Source: Pelobates cultripes
Taxonomy: Eukaryota; Chordata; Amphibia; Anura; Pelobatidae
Assembly: GCA_933207985.1 (NCBI GenBank)
Contig: OW240913.1
Coordinates: forward strand, 273,362,681-273,426,680
Reading direction: 5' to 3'
Length of the DNA stretch: 64,000 nt
Shown here piece by piece: positions 11,807-23,625 of the stretch. How positions within the stretch are numbered: position 1 is the stretch's first letter; every line of letters starts with the position of its first letter. The notes beneath the pieces were generated by a model. The model was given only the letters and a program-made list of their open reading frames with translations. It ran no database searches and was not told the origin of the DNA. The translations under genes were made by a program, and so were the position numbers.

Positions 11807-11884
11807 GTAATAAATCCATGAATAAAGTAGCAGGTAGGGAAAGTACTGAATGAATGGAGGGGGATTCTTCACAGACGGTTTTTA

Positions 11885-13290
11885 AATTTTCTTACTGTTA
11901 AGGACCAGGGCTCTTTTTACATTTCTGCAGTGTTTGTGTTTAGCTGTAATTTTCCTCTTACTCATTTACTGTACCCACACATATTTTATACAGTTTTTCT
12001 CGCAATTAAATGATCTTTCTAAAGATACCATTATTTTCATCATATCATATACTGTAAAAAAAGTAATAAAATATGATGAAAAAACCACACACTTTTTCGA
12101 ACTTTGACCCCCAAAATCTGTTATGCATCTACAACCGCCAAAAAACACCCGTGCTAAACAGTTTCTAAATTTTGTCCTGAGTTTAGAAATACCCAATTTT
12201 TAATATGTTCTTAGATTTTTTTGGAAAGTTATAGGGCTATAAGTACAAAGTAGCACTTTGCTATTTCCAAAACAGTTTTTTTCAAAATTAATTAAAGTTA
12301 CATTGTAACACTGATATCTGTCAGGAATCCCTGAATAACCACTCACATGTATATATTTTTTTAAAAGAAGACAACCTAAGGTATTACACTTGGGGCATTT
12401 TTACTCTTTTCATGCAACTATTTTACCACCAATCTATGCCAAATTAAACAAAAAATAATAATTGGTGATTTTTTCGACACACATAGCAATTTAAGAATAC
12501 ATGTACTGAGAGCTTTAAGGGTTACTGCTAAAGAGCACCCCAAATATGTGTTCAGCAACATCTCCTGAGTACAGTGATACCACCCATGTATAGGTGTGTC
12601 AGGTTCTCTGGGGGAAAAAGGACCCTATTTGGAGGGTGCACATTCCAGTTTTCCAACTTGGAATTTTCACACCTGGTCATCATGCACCCATGTCCTATTT
12701 GGGAAATTTTTGAACCTGGCCAATGTAATTTATCCCCATCAAACCATATATTTTTTTTTAAGTGGACCACCCACTTTTTGTGTTAAAAATGCAAAAAATT
12801 ATTATGAACGCTAACTTTAGCCAGTGTTTGTGCCAGTGCAATACCTTAGGTTATCTTCTTTTGCAAATGGTATGCCATCATGGGGGTAATTCTCATTCCA
12901 TACGTTAATTCTCATATCATACGTTCTCAAAGGCAACATAACCAATCTGGGAAATTTCTATGTGAAAAACGGCCTTATATTTGACCCTGTAACTTTCAAA
13001 AACACTATAAAACCTGTACATGGGGGAACTGTTATACTCAGTAAGCTTTGCTGAACACAAATATTAGTGTTTCAAAACAGTAAAATGTATTACAACAATG
13101 ATATAATCAGTGAAAGTGCAGTTTGTGTGTGAAAAATGCACAAAACGTCACTTTCACTTTCAATATTATCTCTGTCATATGTTTTACTGTTTTGAAACAC
13201 TAATATTTGTATTAAGTCTACCAAGTAAAACAGTACACCCCATGTACAGGTTTCAGTGTGTCTTGAAAAGTTACAGTTTTAAATATAATG
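11885..13290. mobile_element. Palindromic piggyBac-like element, left part (copy B)
   Basis: Shares extended similarity with copies A and C: the CCATGTACAGGTTT, AAATTTC.A.TGTGAAAA and CATGGGGGTAATTCTCATTCC blocks, and the terminal region that is inverted relative to 62880-63230. The left edge is degenerate around CTTACTGTTAAGGACCAGGG. It is interrupted by the LTR at 13291-14210 and resumes at 14216. No transposase frame is present. Confidence 0.6.
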
Positions 13291-14210
13291 TGTCAGAACT
13301 TAACTAGCGGCTTTGCCGCGATCCGACACTTCCGGGTTCACAGACTATTGACAAGCCTCCTCTGACGCAGCTTCCTCACACTACTTAGAGGAACCGCGCC
13401 AGATTCAAAGTACTTGATTCTTTTGAAGCTTCCTGATCAATCAGACCGGCTACAAACAATCTCTCTCTTTCTACAAATTACGTGTACCGAACCTGGATTG
13501 TTGTAACCGCTGATCTCCATTCTCCTTCCAATTGACTCAGATTGCCTTTGGATACTCTCTGCTTCGTAAAGCTCATCATCATAAACACAAGTTATATTGC
13601 TGGATTACCTTTCCATTGGCACTTCAGTTTTCACTATGTGTCTTCCTACTGAGATTAATTGGAAGTTATATTTGTATTTACTACATGAACTTATTCACAT
13701 GGATTCGTCTTATGAACTTCCAATATAAAAATAAGTCACTAAATTTCTTCTCGTGTTCCTTAAAGCTACAGGAACTCTCTCATCAAACTATCTTCATATT
13801 GTGTTCCTTAAAGCTACAGGAACTCTCTCATCAAACTATCTTCATATTGTATTCCTTAAAGCTACAGGAACTCTTCTCATCAAACTACATCTATATTGTA
13901 TTCCTTAAAGCTACAGGAACTCTTCTCTTCAAACTTTCTTCATATTGTTCCCTTAAAGCTACAAGAACTATTCTCTTCAAACTTTCTACATATCATGTTC
14001 CTTAAGGCTACAGGAACCCTTCTCATCGAACTCAAATTATCTTCATATTGTGTTCTTCACATTACTGGGACTGTTCTCATCAATCCACTATTAAATAAAC
14101 CTTATTGAAGAATTATTCTCTCTCTCCTAATTATTCTATTAAAACCTAAGGGTTCTCCTAATTATAATTCTGCAGCTGAGTTCCACTCCAAAGCCATAGG
14201 AAGTATTACA
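13291..14210 (+). mobile_element. Solo LTR containing a tandem array
   Basis: It starts TGTCAGAACTT and ends AAGTATTACA, and is flanked by a perfect 5-bp duplication TAATG (13286-13290 and 14211-14215). It sits inside the palindromic element, whose sequence resumes with GCTAGCAAATTCAATTCTC (compare the inverted strand near 62085-62105). An AATAAA at about 14093 suggests plus-strand orientation. It has no internal coding region. The 157-codon open frame at 13532-14005 is mostly the tandem array and is not a gene. Confidence 0.75.
13750..14085 (+). repeat. Tandem array of about 48 bp inside the LTR
   Basis: Roughly seven units, each starting GTTCCTTAAAGCTACAGGAA and continuing CTCTCATCAAACTATCTTCA. 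Later units diverge. The array lies within the solo LTR, where tandem blocks often sit in U3 and may modulate promoter strength. That role is inference. Confidence 0.8.
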
Positions 14211-14215
14211 TAATG

Positions 14216-14600
14216 CTAGCAAATTCAATTCTCTCGACTTTCGGCCTGGGTTGTCAGGCCGGTCCCCCAAATTGCAATCAATAAAATTTACCTTATTATG
14301 TAAAAATATTACATAAATATGCACGTAGAATTTAAATATATATATATATACATATTTATATAATTGAAGTCTACGTGTATATTTATAAAATTATTTATGT
14401 AATTATGTATAATTATGTATATGTATATTTCGTATTATTTTTATTTATATATACATAGATATATATATAATTTCATTCTAAGTGTATTTTGAGATATAAA
14501 TATATTAATATCAAAATACAGTTAGAATAAAATTGTATATATTATATATTTTTTATTATATTTACATTTTATATTTATTTCTAATTATTTATTTCCAATT

Positions 14601-14646
<46 letters not shown>
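14216..14646. mobile_element. Palindromic piggyBac-like element continued (copy B)
   Basis: Resumes the interrupted element: GCTAGCAAATTCAATTCTC, then AT-rich palindromes and (TA)n(CA)n at 14603-14646. The right terminal repeat of this copy was not found. Confidence 0.5.
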
Positions 14647-15463
14647 CAAGCACGTCAAACTCGCGGCCGGCGGGCCGCATGCGGCCCACAAGACCATCTT
14701 TGCAGCCCAGCGAGCCACGAGTGCAAGCTCAGTGTTATAGCAGAGTAGGCACCTGCTTTCCCCACATTGCACGTGCCTACTCTGCTAACATTTACCCGGC
14801 CAGGGAGGAGGACCGAGAGGGAGCTCAGTGTTCCAGCTCCTCACTGCTCCCTTGCGCGCACCGACTGAAGTGAAGCCGGGCGCCGGAATATGACGTCATA
14901 TTCCAGCACCCGGCATCACTAAACCGCGCGCAGGAGCAGGAAGGATCCCAGGGAGATGCCCCACATTGGCTCCAAAAGGTAAGGAGCAATAATGAAAAGT
15001 GTGTGTGTCTGCCAGTCAGTGTGTGTATGTGTCTGTGTGTGTGTCTGTCAGCAAGTATATGTGTGTGTGTGTGACTGTCAGTGTGTGTGTGTGTCTGTCA
15101 GTGAGTGTGTGTGTGTCTGTCAGCAAGTATGTGTGTGTGTGTCTGTGAGTATGTGTGTCTGTCAGTGTGTGTGTGTCAGTGAGTATGTGTGTCTGTGTGA
15201 GTGTGTGTCTGTCAGTGAGTGTGTGTCTCTGTGTGTGTCTGTCAGCAAGTATGTGTGTGTGTCTGTCTGTCAGTGAGTATGTGTGTGTGTCTGTCAGTGT
15301 GTGTCAGTGAGTATGTGTGTGTGTCTGTCTGTTTGTGAGTGTGTGTCTGTCGGTGAGTATGTGTGTGTGAGTCTGTCAGTGAGTGTGTGTGTGTGTGTGT
15401 GGCCCACATAAACTTAAACCTTGTTTATGTGGCCAGTGCCACACTTTGAGTATGACATGCTTG
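14647..15463. mobile_element. hAT-like element with GT minisatellite
   Basis: The left end CAAGCACGTCAAACTC is complementary to the right end GAGTATGACATGCTTG with few mismatches. GCGGCC-rich subterminal sequence lies at 14660-14710 and GTGGCCCACATAAAC near 15399. Flanking 8-mers ACACACAA and ATATACAA agree at 6 of 8 positions. It is non-coding. Confidence 0.6.
14997..15402. repeat. GTGTGTCTGTCAGTGAGTAT minisatellite
   Basis: About 400 bp of variable units mixing (GT)n with CTGTCAGTGAGTAT or CTGTCAGCAAGTAT. It lies within the hAT-like element. The resulting 94-codon cysteine/valine-rich frame is an artefact. Confidence 0.85.
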
Positions 15464-15482
15464 ATATACAATATATATACAT

Positions 15483-15514
<32 letters not shown>

Positions 15515-15623
15515 GTGTGTAATTTTACTCTAAGTGTATTTTTATATTAATGTACTGTAAGTGTATTTTTTTATTAATATATATATTAATAAAATATACT
15601 CTTAGTTTGACATTATATACAAG

Positions 15624-15656
<33 letters not shown>

Positions 15657-15692
15657 CACACACACGTATATTATATATAATCATATATACAC

Positions 15693-15735
<43 letters not shown>
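15464..15735. repeat. AT/CA microsatellite cluster
   Basis: (TA)n, (CA)n and (TA)n runs with small palindromes of the TAAGTGTATTTTTATATTAA type also seen in copies A and C. It may be the distal part of palindromic copy B. Confidence 0.7.
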
Positions 15736-15850
15736 ATTTATTTATTAATTTTTAAGAAAGTGGGGTGTCTCTGTAAAGCGCTATATTAGTGATAATCAAA
15801 TAGAAAGCAGTTTATGGTGGTATTGCAAATTGCCCAGTGTAGAGGTGTCA

Positions 15851-16217
15851 GTATATCTGTATTTCCCTTTAAGTAAAAAACAGAGATACAAATCATAGTG
15901 CAAACTGTACAATATTATTTAAGTGTGAGGTATAGTACCAAGTAACAGCTCCCAATTTTCTGAGCCAAAAAAACTCAAGTTCATGCGCTTTAGGGTCCGT
16001 GAAGGTGACCCTATCCCTCCCTTGCGTCCAAATTTTCTAAGGATTCTGTCCTAGGTGAATACTTTACGCCAAAGTCTGGCTGCAGACGGACGTCATATAC
16101 CTTCAATAAATTGTGAATTGTTACTTGGTACTATGCCTCACACTTAAAAATGATTGTACAGTTTGCACTATGATATGTATCTCTATGTTTTTTACTTAAA
16201 GGGAAATACAGATATAC
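15851..16217. mobile_element. Long-inverted-repeat MITE
   Basis: Left arm 15851-15950 (starts GTATATCTGTATTTCCC) is matched by an inverted right arm 16121-16217 (ends GGGAAATACAGATATAC). Pairing includes the CATAGTGCAAACTGTAC and GGTA.TACCAAGTAACA blocks, about 100 bp per arm with a central loop of roughly 170 bp. No target duplication was identified and the superfamily is unknown. Confidence 0.65.
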
Positions 16218-16240
16218 ACAGAATTAACATTGGTCTATAC

Positions 16241-16367
16241 CAGGGGTAGGCAACCTTTGGCACTCAAGATGTTTTGGACTACATCTCCCCAATGCCCATA
16301 TTAATGTCAAAGCATCATGGGAGATGTAGTCCACAATATCCGGAGTGCCAAAGATTGCCTACCCCTG
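16241..16367. mobile_element. hAT-type MITE with perfect 8-bp duplication
   Basis: It starts CAGGGGTAGGCAACC and ends with GGGT-inverted ATTGCCTACCCCTG. It is flanked by the perfect 8-bp duplication GTCTATAC (16233-16240 and 16368-16375). The interior arms are GACTACATCTCCC and GGGAGATGTAGTC. This is the best-preserved member of the family also found at 646, 40504 and 55855. Confidence 0.85.
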
Positions 16368-16375
16368 GTCTATAC

Positions 16376-17410
16376 AAACAAGGTCTTTCCACTATGACAA
16401 CTTCTAAACACTGAAGTGGTCATGGTGCTTGGGGTAATGCTCTAAATGTCTTATTCAACTGACCTATGCTTGTTACAAATGGTCACATTGGGGAAGTATT
16501 AGCCACTAATATGAGCAAGCACCAAATAGTGATGATCAGCATTATAACAACGTGAGTGTTTACAAGAAGACAATCCAGATTGATAGAATTAATATAAAAT
16601 ACAAGTCTGGAAATACTGTATCCCCTACAACACATATTGATTACCTACAGTATATTTCATAAAATAAATAAAAAGAAAACGTAAAACATGAATTTATTGA
16701 TCCTTTATCCCATCTCTATTTAACTTATGCATTATCAATCATCATCAATTAACATATTCAATTGCCAGGTTTTGACAATAGAGTATTAATTACAAGATTG
16801 CAATGTGAGCTTCTTCTGGTGAGAAAATCTAATACAATTTTAATTCTTACTACACAGAACAAGTTCCTTATTCTGTGATATATAACTATATTTTATTGAC
16901 CCAAAAGGTTCTTGGGTTTATTTTTTACATTATTCCTGCTTTGGGCCCCTGTTTTGTTGTAACCAAAATATCCTGCTATTTCATTCGTCTTACGCTCCTG
17001 ACACTGTAACTGTATCTGCAGCAATTATAAAGAATTAAAAAATTTAATAAAATTTAATTAGTATTAATTGCAAAATAGAGTCAAGTGGATGTTAAGTGAC
17101 AATATTAATATTTAATGTTGTACGAAATATGAAATCTCAATTCCCCAATTATATGCCGTATATAATTCTTTTAATGGTTTATCTCACTAATGCGGTAGGT
17201 TTATTTGAATACAGATTATGTTTTATAGTGAGTATTTATATTTTATAGTGATGATTTATATTTAATAGTAAGGATTTAAAATGCACTCAGCAGGAACATA
17301 TAACTTAACAAAACTGCAGGCTACTAAGCAACTTTGATACATATTAATAGTACATTAAAGTCATATTTCATTTGAGCTTAGTATATCTGCTAAAGTTGTC
17401 CAATTCCTAT
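16376..17410. other. Unassigned AT-rich stretch
   Basis: No gene or recognisable element. Confidence 0.5.
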
Positions 17411-17414
17411 AAAA

Positions 17415-17458
<44 letters not shown>
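17411..17458. repeat. (A)n(TA)n microsatellite
   Basis: A poly-A run followed by about 20 TA repeats, immediately beside the Tc1 end and likely its TA-rich target. Confidence 0.85.
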
Positions 17459-17459
<1 letters not shown>

Positions 17460-17779
17460 CAGTGAGGGAAAAAAGTATTTGATCCCCTGCTGATTTTGAA
17501 CGTTTGCCCACTGACAAATGATCAGCCTATAATTTTAATGGTAGCTGTATTTTAACAGTGAGAGACAGAAAAAAACAAAAAAACTGAAAACCGCATGTCA
17601 AAAAAGTTATAATATTGATTTGTATGTCAATGAGTGAAATAAGCATTTGATCCCTTCAACTTAGTACTTGGTGGCAAAACCCTTGTTGGCAATCACAGAG
17701 GTCAGACGTTTCCACCAGGTTTGCTCACATCTCAGGAGGGATTTTGTCCCACTCCTCTTTGCAGATCCTCTCCAAGTCA
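17459..17779 (-). pseudogene. Tc1-like transposon end with transposase C-terminal remnant
   Basis: The terminal sequence is CAGTGAGGGAAAAAAGTATT with TTGATCCCCTGCTGATTTTG. It resembles the conserved inverted-repeat end of a Tc1-like family common in frogs and fish, and follows TA repeats as expected for TA target use. On the minus strand, about 17680-17778 encodes the end of a Tc1 transposase (pieces reading CKEEWDKIPPEM and SVIANKGFATKY before the stop). In this copy a TGA falls after the PPEM codons and a short deletion follows, so it is inactive. The rest of the transposase is missing because a T2 MITE begins at the adjacent TTAA. Confidence 0.75.
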
Positions 17780-18130
17780 TTAAAGGGACACTATAGTCAC
17801 CAGAACAACTACAGCTTATTGAATTTGTTCTGGTGAGTAGAATCATTTCAGAGAAAAGGCAGTGTTTACATTACAGCCTAGTGATAACTTCACTGGCCAC
17901 TCCTCAGATGGCTGTTAGAGATCCTTCCTGGGTCATGGCTGCCTAAAATGCATCCAAACATTCAGTGTCTCCCTCTGCATGCAGACACTGAACTTTCCTC
18001 ATAGAGATTCATTGATTCAATGCCCCTGATCTGCCTCTTTGTCAGTCTCAGTCAATACCGGCAATACAAATGCAGATATTATTTTCAGTATAAACAGAGA
18101 TTACTCTGCAATACCAGCACCAGCCAGTAG
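17780..18130. mobile_element. T2-type MITE, right-truncated
   Basis: Begins at TTAA with AGGGACACTATAGTCACCAG, then a short terminal hairpin (AGAACAACTACAGC... / TTTGTTCTGGTGA), then the interior shared with the full copy at 37755-38264 (AGAGAAAAGGCAGTGTTTACAT, TAGAGATTCATTGATTC). The expected terminal ...CTTTAA is not present before the minisatellite, so the right end is lost. The element inserted into the Tc1 remnant. Confidence 0.7.
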
Positions 18131-18299
18131 GGGTCACTGTGTGTGGAGAGAGGCAGGGATATGAAGTTACAGCATATCCCTCCCTGCCTCTCTCTACTCA
18201 CTGATCTGCGGGAGAGCAGCTACACACCACAGAGAGTTCAGACAGCAGCTCCCAACCTGCAGAGACAGACCACATTTCAGGGAAGTGAAGGATGTAAGG

Positions 18300-19480
18300 G
18301 AAAGGCAGCATGGAAACATGGGGACACTGAGACACTAGGGGACACATGGGGACACTGAGACACATGGGGATGCTGTGAGACATAGGGATCTTAGGAGACA
18401 CATTGGGACACAGAGACACTAGGGACACAGTGTCTCCATGTCTCCCAGCCAGTGTCCCTAGTATCTCAGTGTCCCCATGGCTACCAGTGTCCCCTAGTCT
18501 TTCCAAATGTCTGTGTCCCCATGTCTCCCAGTGTCCAAAGTGTCTCAGTATCTCCATGGCCCCCAGTGTCCCCATGTCTCCCAGTGTCCACATGTCTCCC
18601 AGCCAGTGTCACCATGTCTCCCAATGTCCCTGTGTCTCCCAGCCAGTGTCTCAGTGTCCCCATGTCTCTCAGTGTCCCCCTGTCTCCCAGTGTCCCCATG
18701 TCTCCCAGTGTCCCCACATTTTTCAGTCTCCCAGTGTACCCATGTCTATGTCCACAAGTGCCCCCATGTGTCTCAGTGTCCCCATGCCTCCCAGCCTGTG
18801 TCCCTAGTGTCTCAGTGACCCCATGTCTCCCAGTGTCTGTGTCCCTAGTGTCTGTGTCCCCATGTCTCCCATTGTCCCCAAGTGTCTCAGTACCCCCATG
18901 TCTCTGTGTCCCTTGGTCTCTCAGTGTCCCCATGGCTCCCAGTGTCTGTGTCCCTATGCCTCTCAGTGTCCAAAGTGTCTCAGTGTCCCCATGGCCCCCA
19001 GTGTCCCAAAATGTCTGTGTCCCAATGTCTCCCAGTGTCCCTGTCTCCCAGCCAGTGTCTGTGTCCCCATGTCTCCCAGTGTCCCCATGTCTATGTCCAC
19101 AAGTGCCCCATGTCTCCCAGTGTCCCCAAGTGTCTCAGTGTCCCCATGCATCCCAGCCAGTGTCCCTAGTGTCTCAGTGTCCCCATGTCTCCCAGTGCCT
19201 GTGTTCCCATGTCTCAGTGCCCCTAGCACTTTAGAGTCCCCAAATGTCTCAGTGTCCCCATGTCTCTGTGTCCCTAGTGTCTGTGTCCCCATGTCTCCCA
19301 CTGTCCCCAAGTGTCTCAGTACCCCCATATGTCTCAGTGTCCCTGGGTCTCTAGTATCCTAGTGACACGGGAAACACAGACATGGGGACACAGGGAGAAA
19401 TGAGGATACAGACACTGGGAGACTAGGGGACTGGGTGACATGGGGAAACTGACACTGCGATACATAGGGACACTGATGCC
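18300..19480. repeat. 18-bp-based minisatellite with strand switches
   Basis: More than 50 loose copies of a CAGTGTCCCCATGTCTCC unit. Units lie in minus orientation at about 18310-18425 (GGGGACACTGAGACACA), plus orientation at about 18426-19355, and minus again at about 19365-19475. Because the unit length is a multiple of three, frames stay open for up to 260 codons on one strand and 150 on the other. These Ser/Pro/Val/Cys-rich or Thr/Gly/His-rich strings are artefacts. Confidence 0.9.
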
Positions 19481-20074
19481 AGGCTGGCCTTCCAATTCTT
19501 TGGACAGACATGCCCCCTTTTTGGGCATGTTCACCTCTTTTGGCAGTTCTAGTCACGTGATTCGCGTCAGTGGCCCACCCTTTTACATCGCCCATTGACT
19601 TCCTGCTTCACTGGACACTGCTGTTAGGGGGTATGGATTTACTTGAAAGATGAAAGCATAAATTAGAGAGAGATTAGTATAGAGTATGTGTTTTCTTATA
19701 GCTGCATCCTTTGAGTTCCCATCCAACACCATCTCCATTAGATACATGAAGCTTGGGAGGTATGACTGTTATGGTTTTTGGTTGATAAGATTCTGTAATT
19801 AGGCACTAGGCCCACTGGGCTCTTAATCTGGCCCTGCATACATACCTACATACATCTTGAGCATCTGGCAAAAAAATACTGTACTGATGGGGGAGTAGGG
19901 GTATCTCATATTTCTAAGCTGACATGTGCATGTGAGTTAAATCCAGCTCTGATAGAGATGAAAGAAGTGCTGTCTCTGCTAAAGAGAAACACATCTTCAG
20001 TGCCATAAACCAGTAGTGAGCCTCAGGCCACTTCAATATGTGCCACAAAGACAAGGACTTCAGGACTGTTATAG
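19481..20074. other. Unassigned stretch
   Basis: No supported gene or element. Confidence 0.45.
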
Positions 20075-20417
20075 CATACCTCCCAACTGTCTATTTAGGG
20101 GGAGAGTCCTTATTTTGGGAACAAATCCCTCTGTACCACTTTTATAGGAACTGCATAATTTTGGTGTATCTGACTGTGTAAGAGAGTTCCAAAGCAATAT
20201 TACTCCTAGCAGTGTGTCTTTAAACGACAATAAATGTGTTTAAAACCAGTCTGTGTAAATAAGACATACTGGTCTTTTTCTAAATTACATTTCAGTTGCA
20301 AAAACTATTAGTAAATCGCCTAAACATTCTCAGAACTGCTCTGCTGCAGTTACAAATATAGTCACACCCATCAAATTAAAATGTCCCTGTTTGTCCGTTT
20401 GAAATGTTGGGAGGCAC
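20075..20417. mobile_element. MITE with CATACCTCCCAAC ends
   Basis: The left end CATACCTCCCAACTGTC is inverted at the right end as GAAATGTTGGGAGGCAC. TTATAG occurs on both outer flanks (about 20068 and 20419), suggesting a degraded 8-bp duplication. A second, partial copy of the interior (TGTGTCTTTAAA...CTAAATTACATTT.AGTTGCA) lies at about 32150-32440. Confidence 0.6.
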
Positions 20418-21310
20418 TTTATAGGTTAAACACCCTTCTTTAAAGGTGTTGGTATTTTTGTTGTTGTCATTTTATTTTTTTATTTTTTTAAAGCATCAGT
20501 ATTGCCATACATATTCACATAATCTGGCTGTGAAACTTTCTAACATGGCTATATATGTAAATATTACATTTATAAGATGCTTATGAACATTATTTAAAAA
20601 GAAAAAAAATATGTCTTGCTCCAAAAAACATTTGGAACCTCTGGCCTGGACCACTCTGTGTGCTTTGCTGTTGGGGCAGGGTGGAGGCACAGTAAGGCAG
20701 ATGAAGAGGTGAGACCGCCTTCAGTAGATGATCAAAGGGGAAGTCAATAGATTAATGCAGGCATCACAAGCTCTGGTCTCTCAATTGTTGCTAAACTATA
20801 ACTATCGTGATTCCCTGGCTAGCTGCTGCATTCACTGAATTATGGAAGTTGGGGCAGAATTTGAAATCCCAGGGATAATGGGTGGAGCAAATGACCCTCT
20901 TCTACTTTCCCCGAATATTGTGTTTTGGAAACCCCTTGGGGCAAGCCTGGCGAGCTGCCTCACTGCTAGGTTCTTTCACTTGCTCTTTATAAAATCCAAC
21001 AATATGATAATTAATTTTCCTCTAATTATTGTGTAATAAAATTCCCCTGAAAGCTGTTTAAAGAAGTCTGGTTTGCTCTTATGAATAATGTACAATGTTC
21101 TGGTGACCTCCTCCCTATTTCAGCAGAAAAACCCTTGTGCCTGTGGGCACAGCTTCTTATGTGTGTTGAAATCATGCAGCTGTTAATGAGAACACCAAGG
21201 TTATAGAGTATATTTATTATCAGCCAGCACCATACACAACATAAGATTATATATAATGTATGTTTACGTCCAAAAACAAACATTACAATAGATAAAACAC
21301 TTTGAAAAGA
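20418..21310. other. Unassigned stretch
   Basis: No supported gene. T and A runs occur at 20470-20490 and 20600. Confidence 0.45.
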
Positions 21311-21672
21311 ACACTTTTAGTAACCTGACTACAGCTCCCTTTAGTGGTTATAGTGCTAACAGCCCCCTGGCACTTCCAGTTCTATGGAGTCAAATGGTTT
21401 TTGAACAGATTGACTTCTGTCGGAAGTACCAAAGCAGTTGCCTGATCACTCTCAGCCACTCTCAGCCAGAACTTGGCTCAGGTGATCGAAGGAAGATCAT
21501 GCTTAAGAACTTCCAACTCTCTGGCGTTAGTAGTGAAGTCGGGGAGTGGCGTACCCCATGTACAAAATTGAACCATTCAAAAACAGTTTGACTCCTTCAA
21601 TGCCTGGACACTCTGGCACCATAACCACTACATCATGTTGTAGTAGTTATGGTGTTTGCAGTGTTCCCTTAA
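21311..21672. repeat. Degenerate T2-like MITE
   Basis: The right end GGTGTTTGCAGTGTTCCCTTAA ends in TTAA at 21669-21672. The left part contains AGTGGTTATAGTGC, the inverted counterpart of ACTACATCATGTTGTAGTAG..ATGGTG. The left terminus is eroded. Confidence 0.4.
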
Positions 21673-23062
21673 ATAAATCACAAAAACATGGAGACCAAGA
21701 TATCACAAGATAAGCACTTAGTAGCTGTGTGTAGACATATGTACATACATAAAGCTACACTTCGTAAAGCACCTCTATCTCTATCTACCTATCCATAAAA
21801 GGTCAAAATTAAGGGTGGTTACTGCCAGAAGGGTGATTCACTAAAGGTGTTGCGGGAGGGAATGACCTCACCACACCAGATCACCAAGGGCAGGAATGTT
21901 GCCCCGCACCGGAAATCTAGCACACATGACCACGAGGGATTAAAATGCTGTTTAATCCACTGTTATTAGCGAGGAGATTCAGATGAATGCTTAAAAAATA
22001 AATTATATATATATATATATATAAATACACACATATACAATTTTTTTTATTTTTTTAAGCATCATAATTCCCCACAAAAAAAATCTTAAAATACCATAAT
22101 AATAATAATAAAATTGTAAGTGGAAAAATAAATAAATAAAAAGCTATTATGAACCAGCCTTCCAAAAGAATGTATAAAAATGACTATATAAGGAGTTGTA
22201 AAGATGGGCACATGCCTCCCTCAGTGAGCCCATACTTGAAAAATCTGCACAAACTGCTATTAACTACAAACACAGAACCCAGTCCTAATCTATCACAGAT
22301 TAAGGAATGAGAATTACATCACAACTCTAATATCAGCAAATGTCGGCCAAGGAAAATGGGCGTTGGAGTTCAGTTGGAGTTCATCATTTGAATTACAGTT
22401 AAGACACCCTGGTGTTAAAATCTACTCACAAGTGTGCCATTAAATGGTTAAACAAGCAATACAATCGCTATGGCTTTAAAAAGTAGGTGAACAAGGGATC
22501 AATAGTAAAGGGTTTATTTATTTACAGAAAATTGCAAAGATCTGACAAAGTAAATTGAAAAAAAAAATTAATAAATCTCCAGGTTAACCATTTTTACCTA
22601 AAATCTGTAATCCCTTAATCAATTCTGCACAATTCCTAATTTAGTGCATTTGTAATGTGTTGACGCTTGTCAAAGACGATACCTTGATACCTTACTAAAC
22701 AGTGGCATGTGTCTTGACCGCAGGCTACAAGAGGAATAGTTTGTTATCCCTGTTGGTTACTGTAAAATACATAATGTATTATTCTTTTGTAGTAAGCTGA
22801 CAGATGGAAATGCTGTATAATAACAAGAAGATTGTATGAATGTCAAGACAGGTGGTGCGTGAACAAAAGCCAATTTCTCTGTTCGGTAATGACTGATAAT
22901 TCTAACGTTACTAATCCCACAGTATTCAATTTTACAAACATACCTCACCAATAAAACACTGTGCTATACTCAACAAGGATAGATAGATTTCAGTTTGAAT
23001 TCACAGAGTCAAGACAGATCATCATAAATTATATTTTAATAAAACAAAATTACTATCATTGC
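21673..23062. other. Unassigned AT-rich stretch
   Basis: Contains (TA)n near 22005-22022, (AAT)n near 22098-22112 and no supported gene. Confidence 0.5.
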
Positions 23063-23625
23063 TTAAAGGAACACTATAGGGTCAGGGACACAAACTTGAT
23101 TTCCTGGCTTTATAGTTAAAACCACCATCTGGCCCTCCCTAAATATAGTAAAATCTTACTTGTCTTCAAATCTGCTGCTGCTGGTTCTACCCCTGATCTG
23201 CCTGCTTGGCTGACACCATCAAAAGTGATTAGCTGAGGCAATCACAATGCTTTCCCATAGAATTGCCTGAGACTGTCAAGGAGGCAGATCAGGGGCAGAG
23301 CCAACACAAGCCAAACACAGTACTGACCAATCAGCATCTCCTCAAAGAGATGCACTGAATCAATGCATCTCTATGGGGAAAGTTCAGTGCCTCCATGCAG
23401 AGGATGGAGATACTGACGTCAGTGAGTATGCAGCACTGCCCCAGAAAGCACTTCTAGTATCCATCTGAGGAGTGGCCACTGGAGGTATCACTAGGCTGTA
23501 ATGTAAACACTGCATTTTCGTTGAAAAGCCAGTGTTTACTGCAAAAAGCCTGAAGGGAATGATTCTACTCACCAAACCAAATACAATAAGCTGTAGTTGT
23601 TCTGGTGGTTATAGTGTCCCTTTAA
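23063..23625. mobile_element. T2/Kolobok-type MITE
   Basis: Bounded by TTAA (23063-23066 and 23622-23625). The left end AGGAACACTATAGGGTCAGG and right end GGTTATAGTGTCCCT are the two alternative ends seen in reverse order in the copy at 37755-38264. Family knowledge: T2 MITEs of Xenopus use TTAA targets and begin AAGG. Confidence 0.75.

Noticed and set aside
13532..14005. 157-codon open frame
   Set aside because: Mostly a 48-bp tandem array inside a solo LTR.
18452..19234. 260-codon Ser/Pro/Val-rich open frame
   Set aside because: It is the translation of an 18-bp minisatellite; other frames and the opposite strand are equally open.
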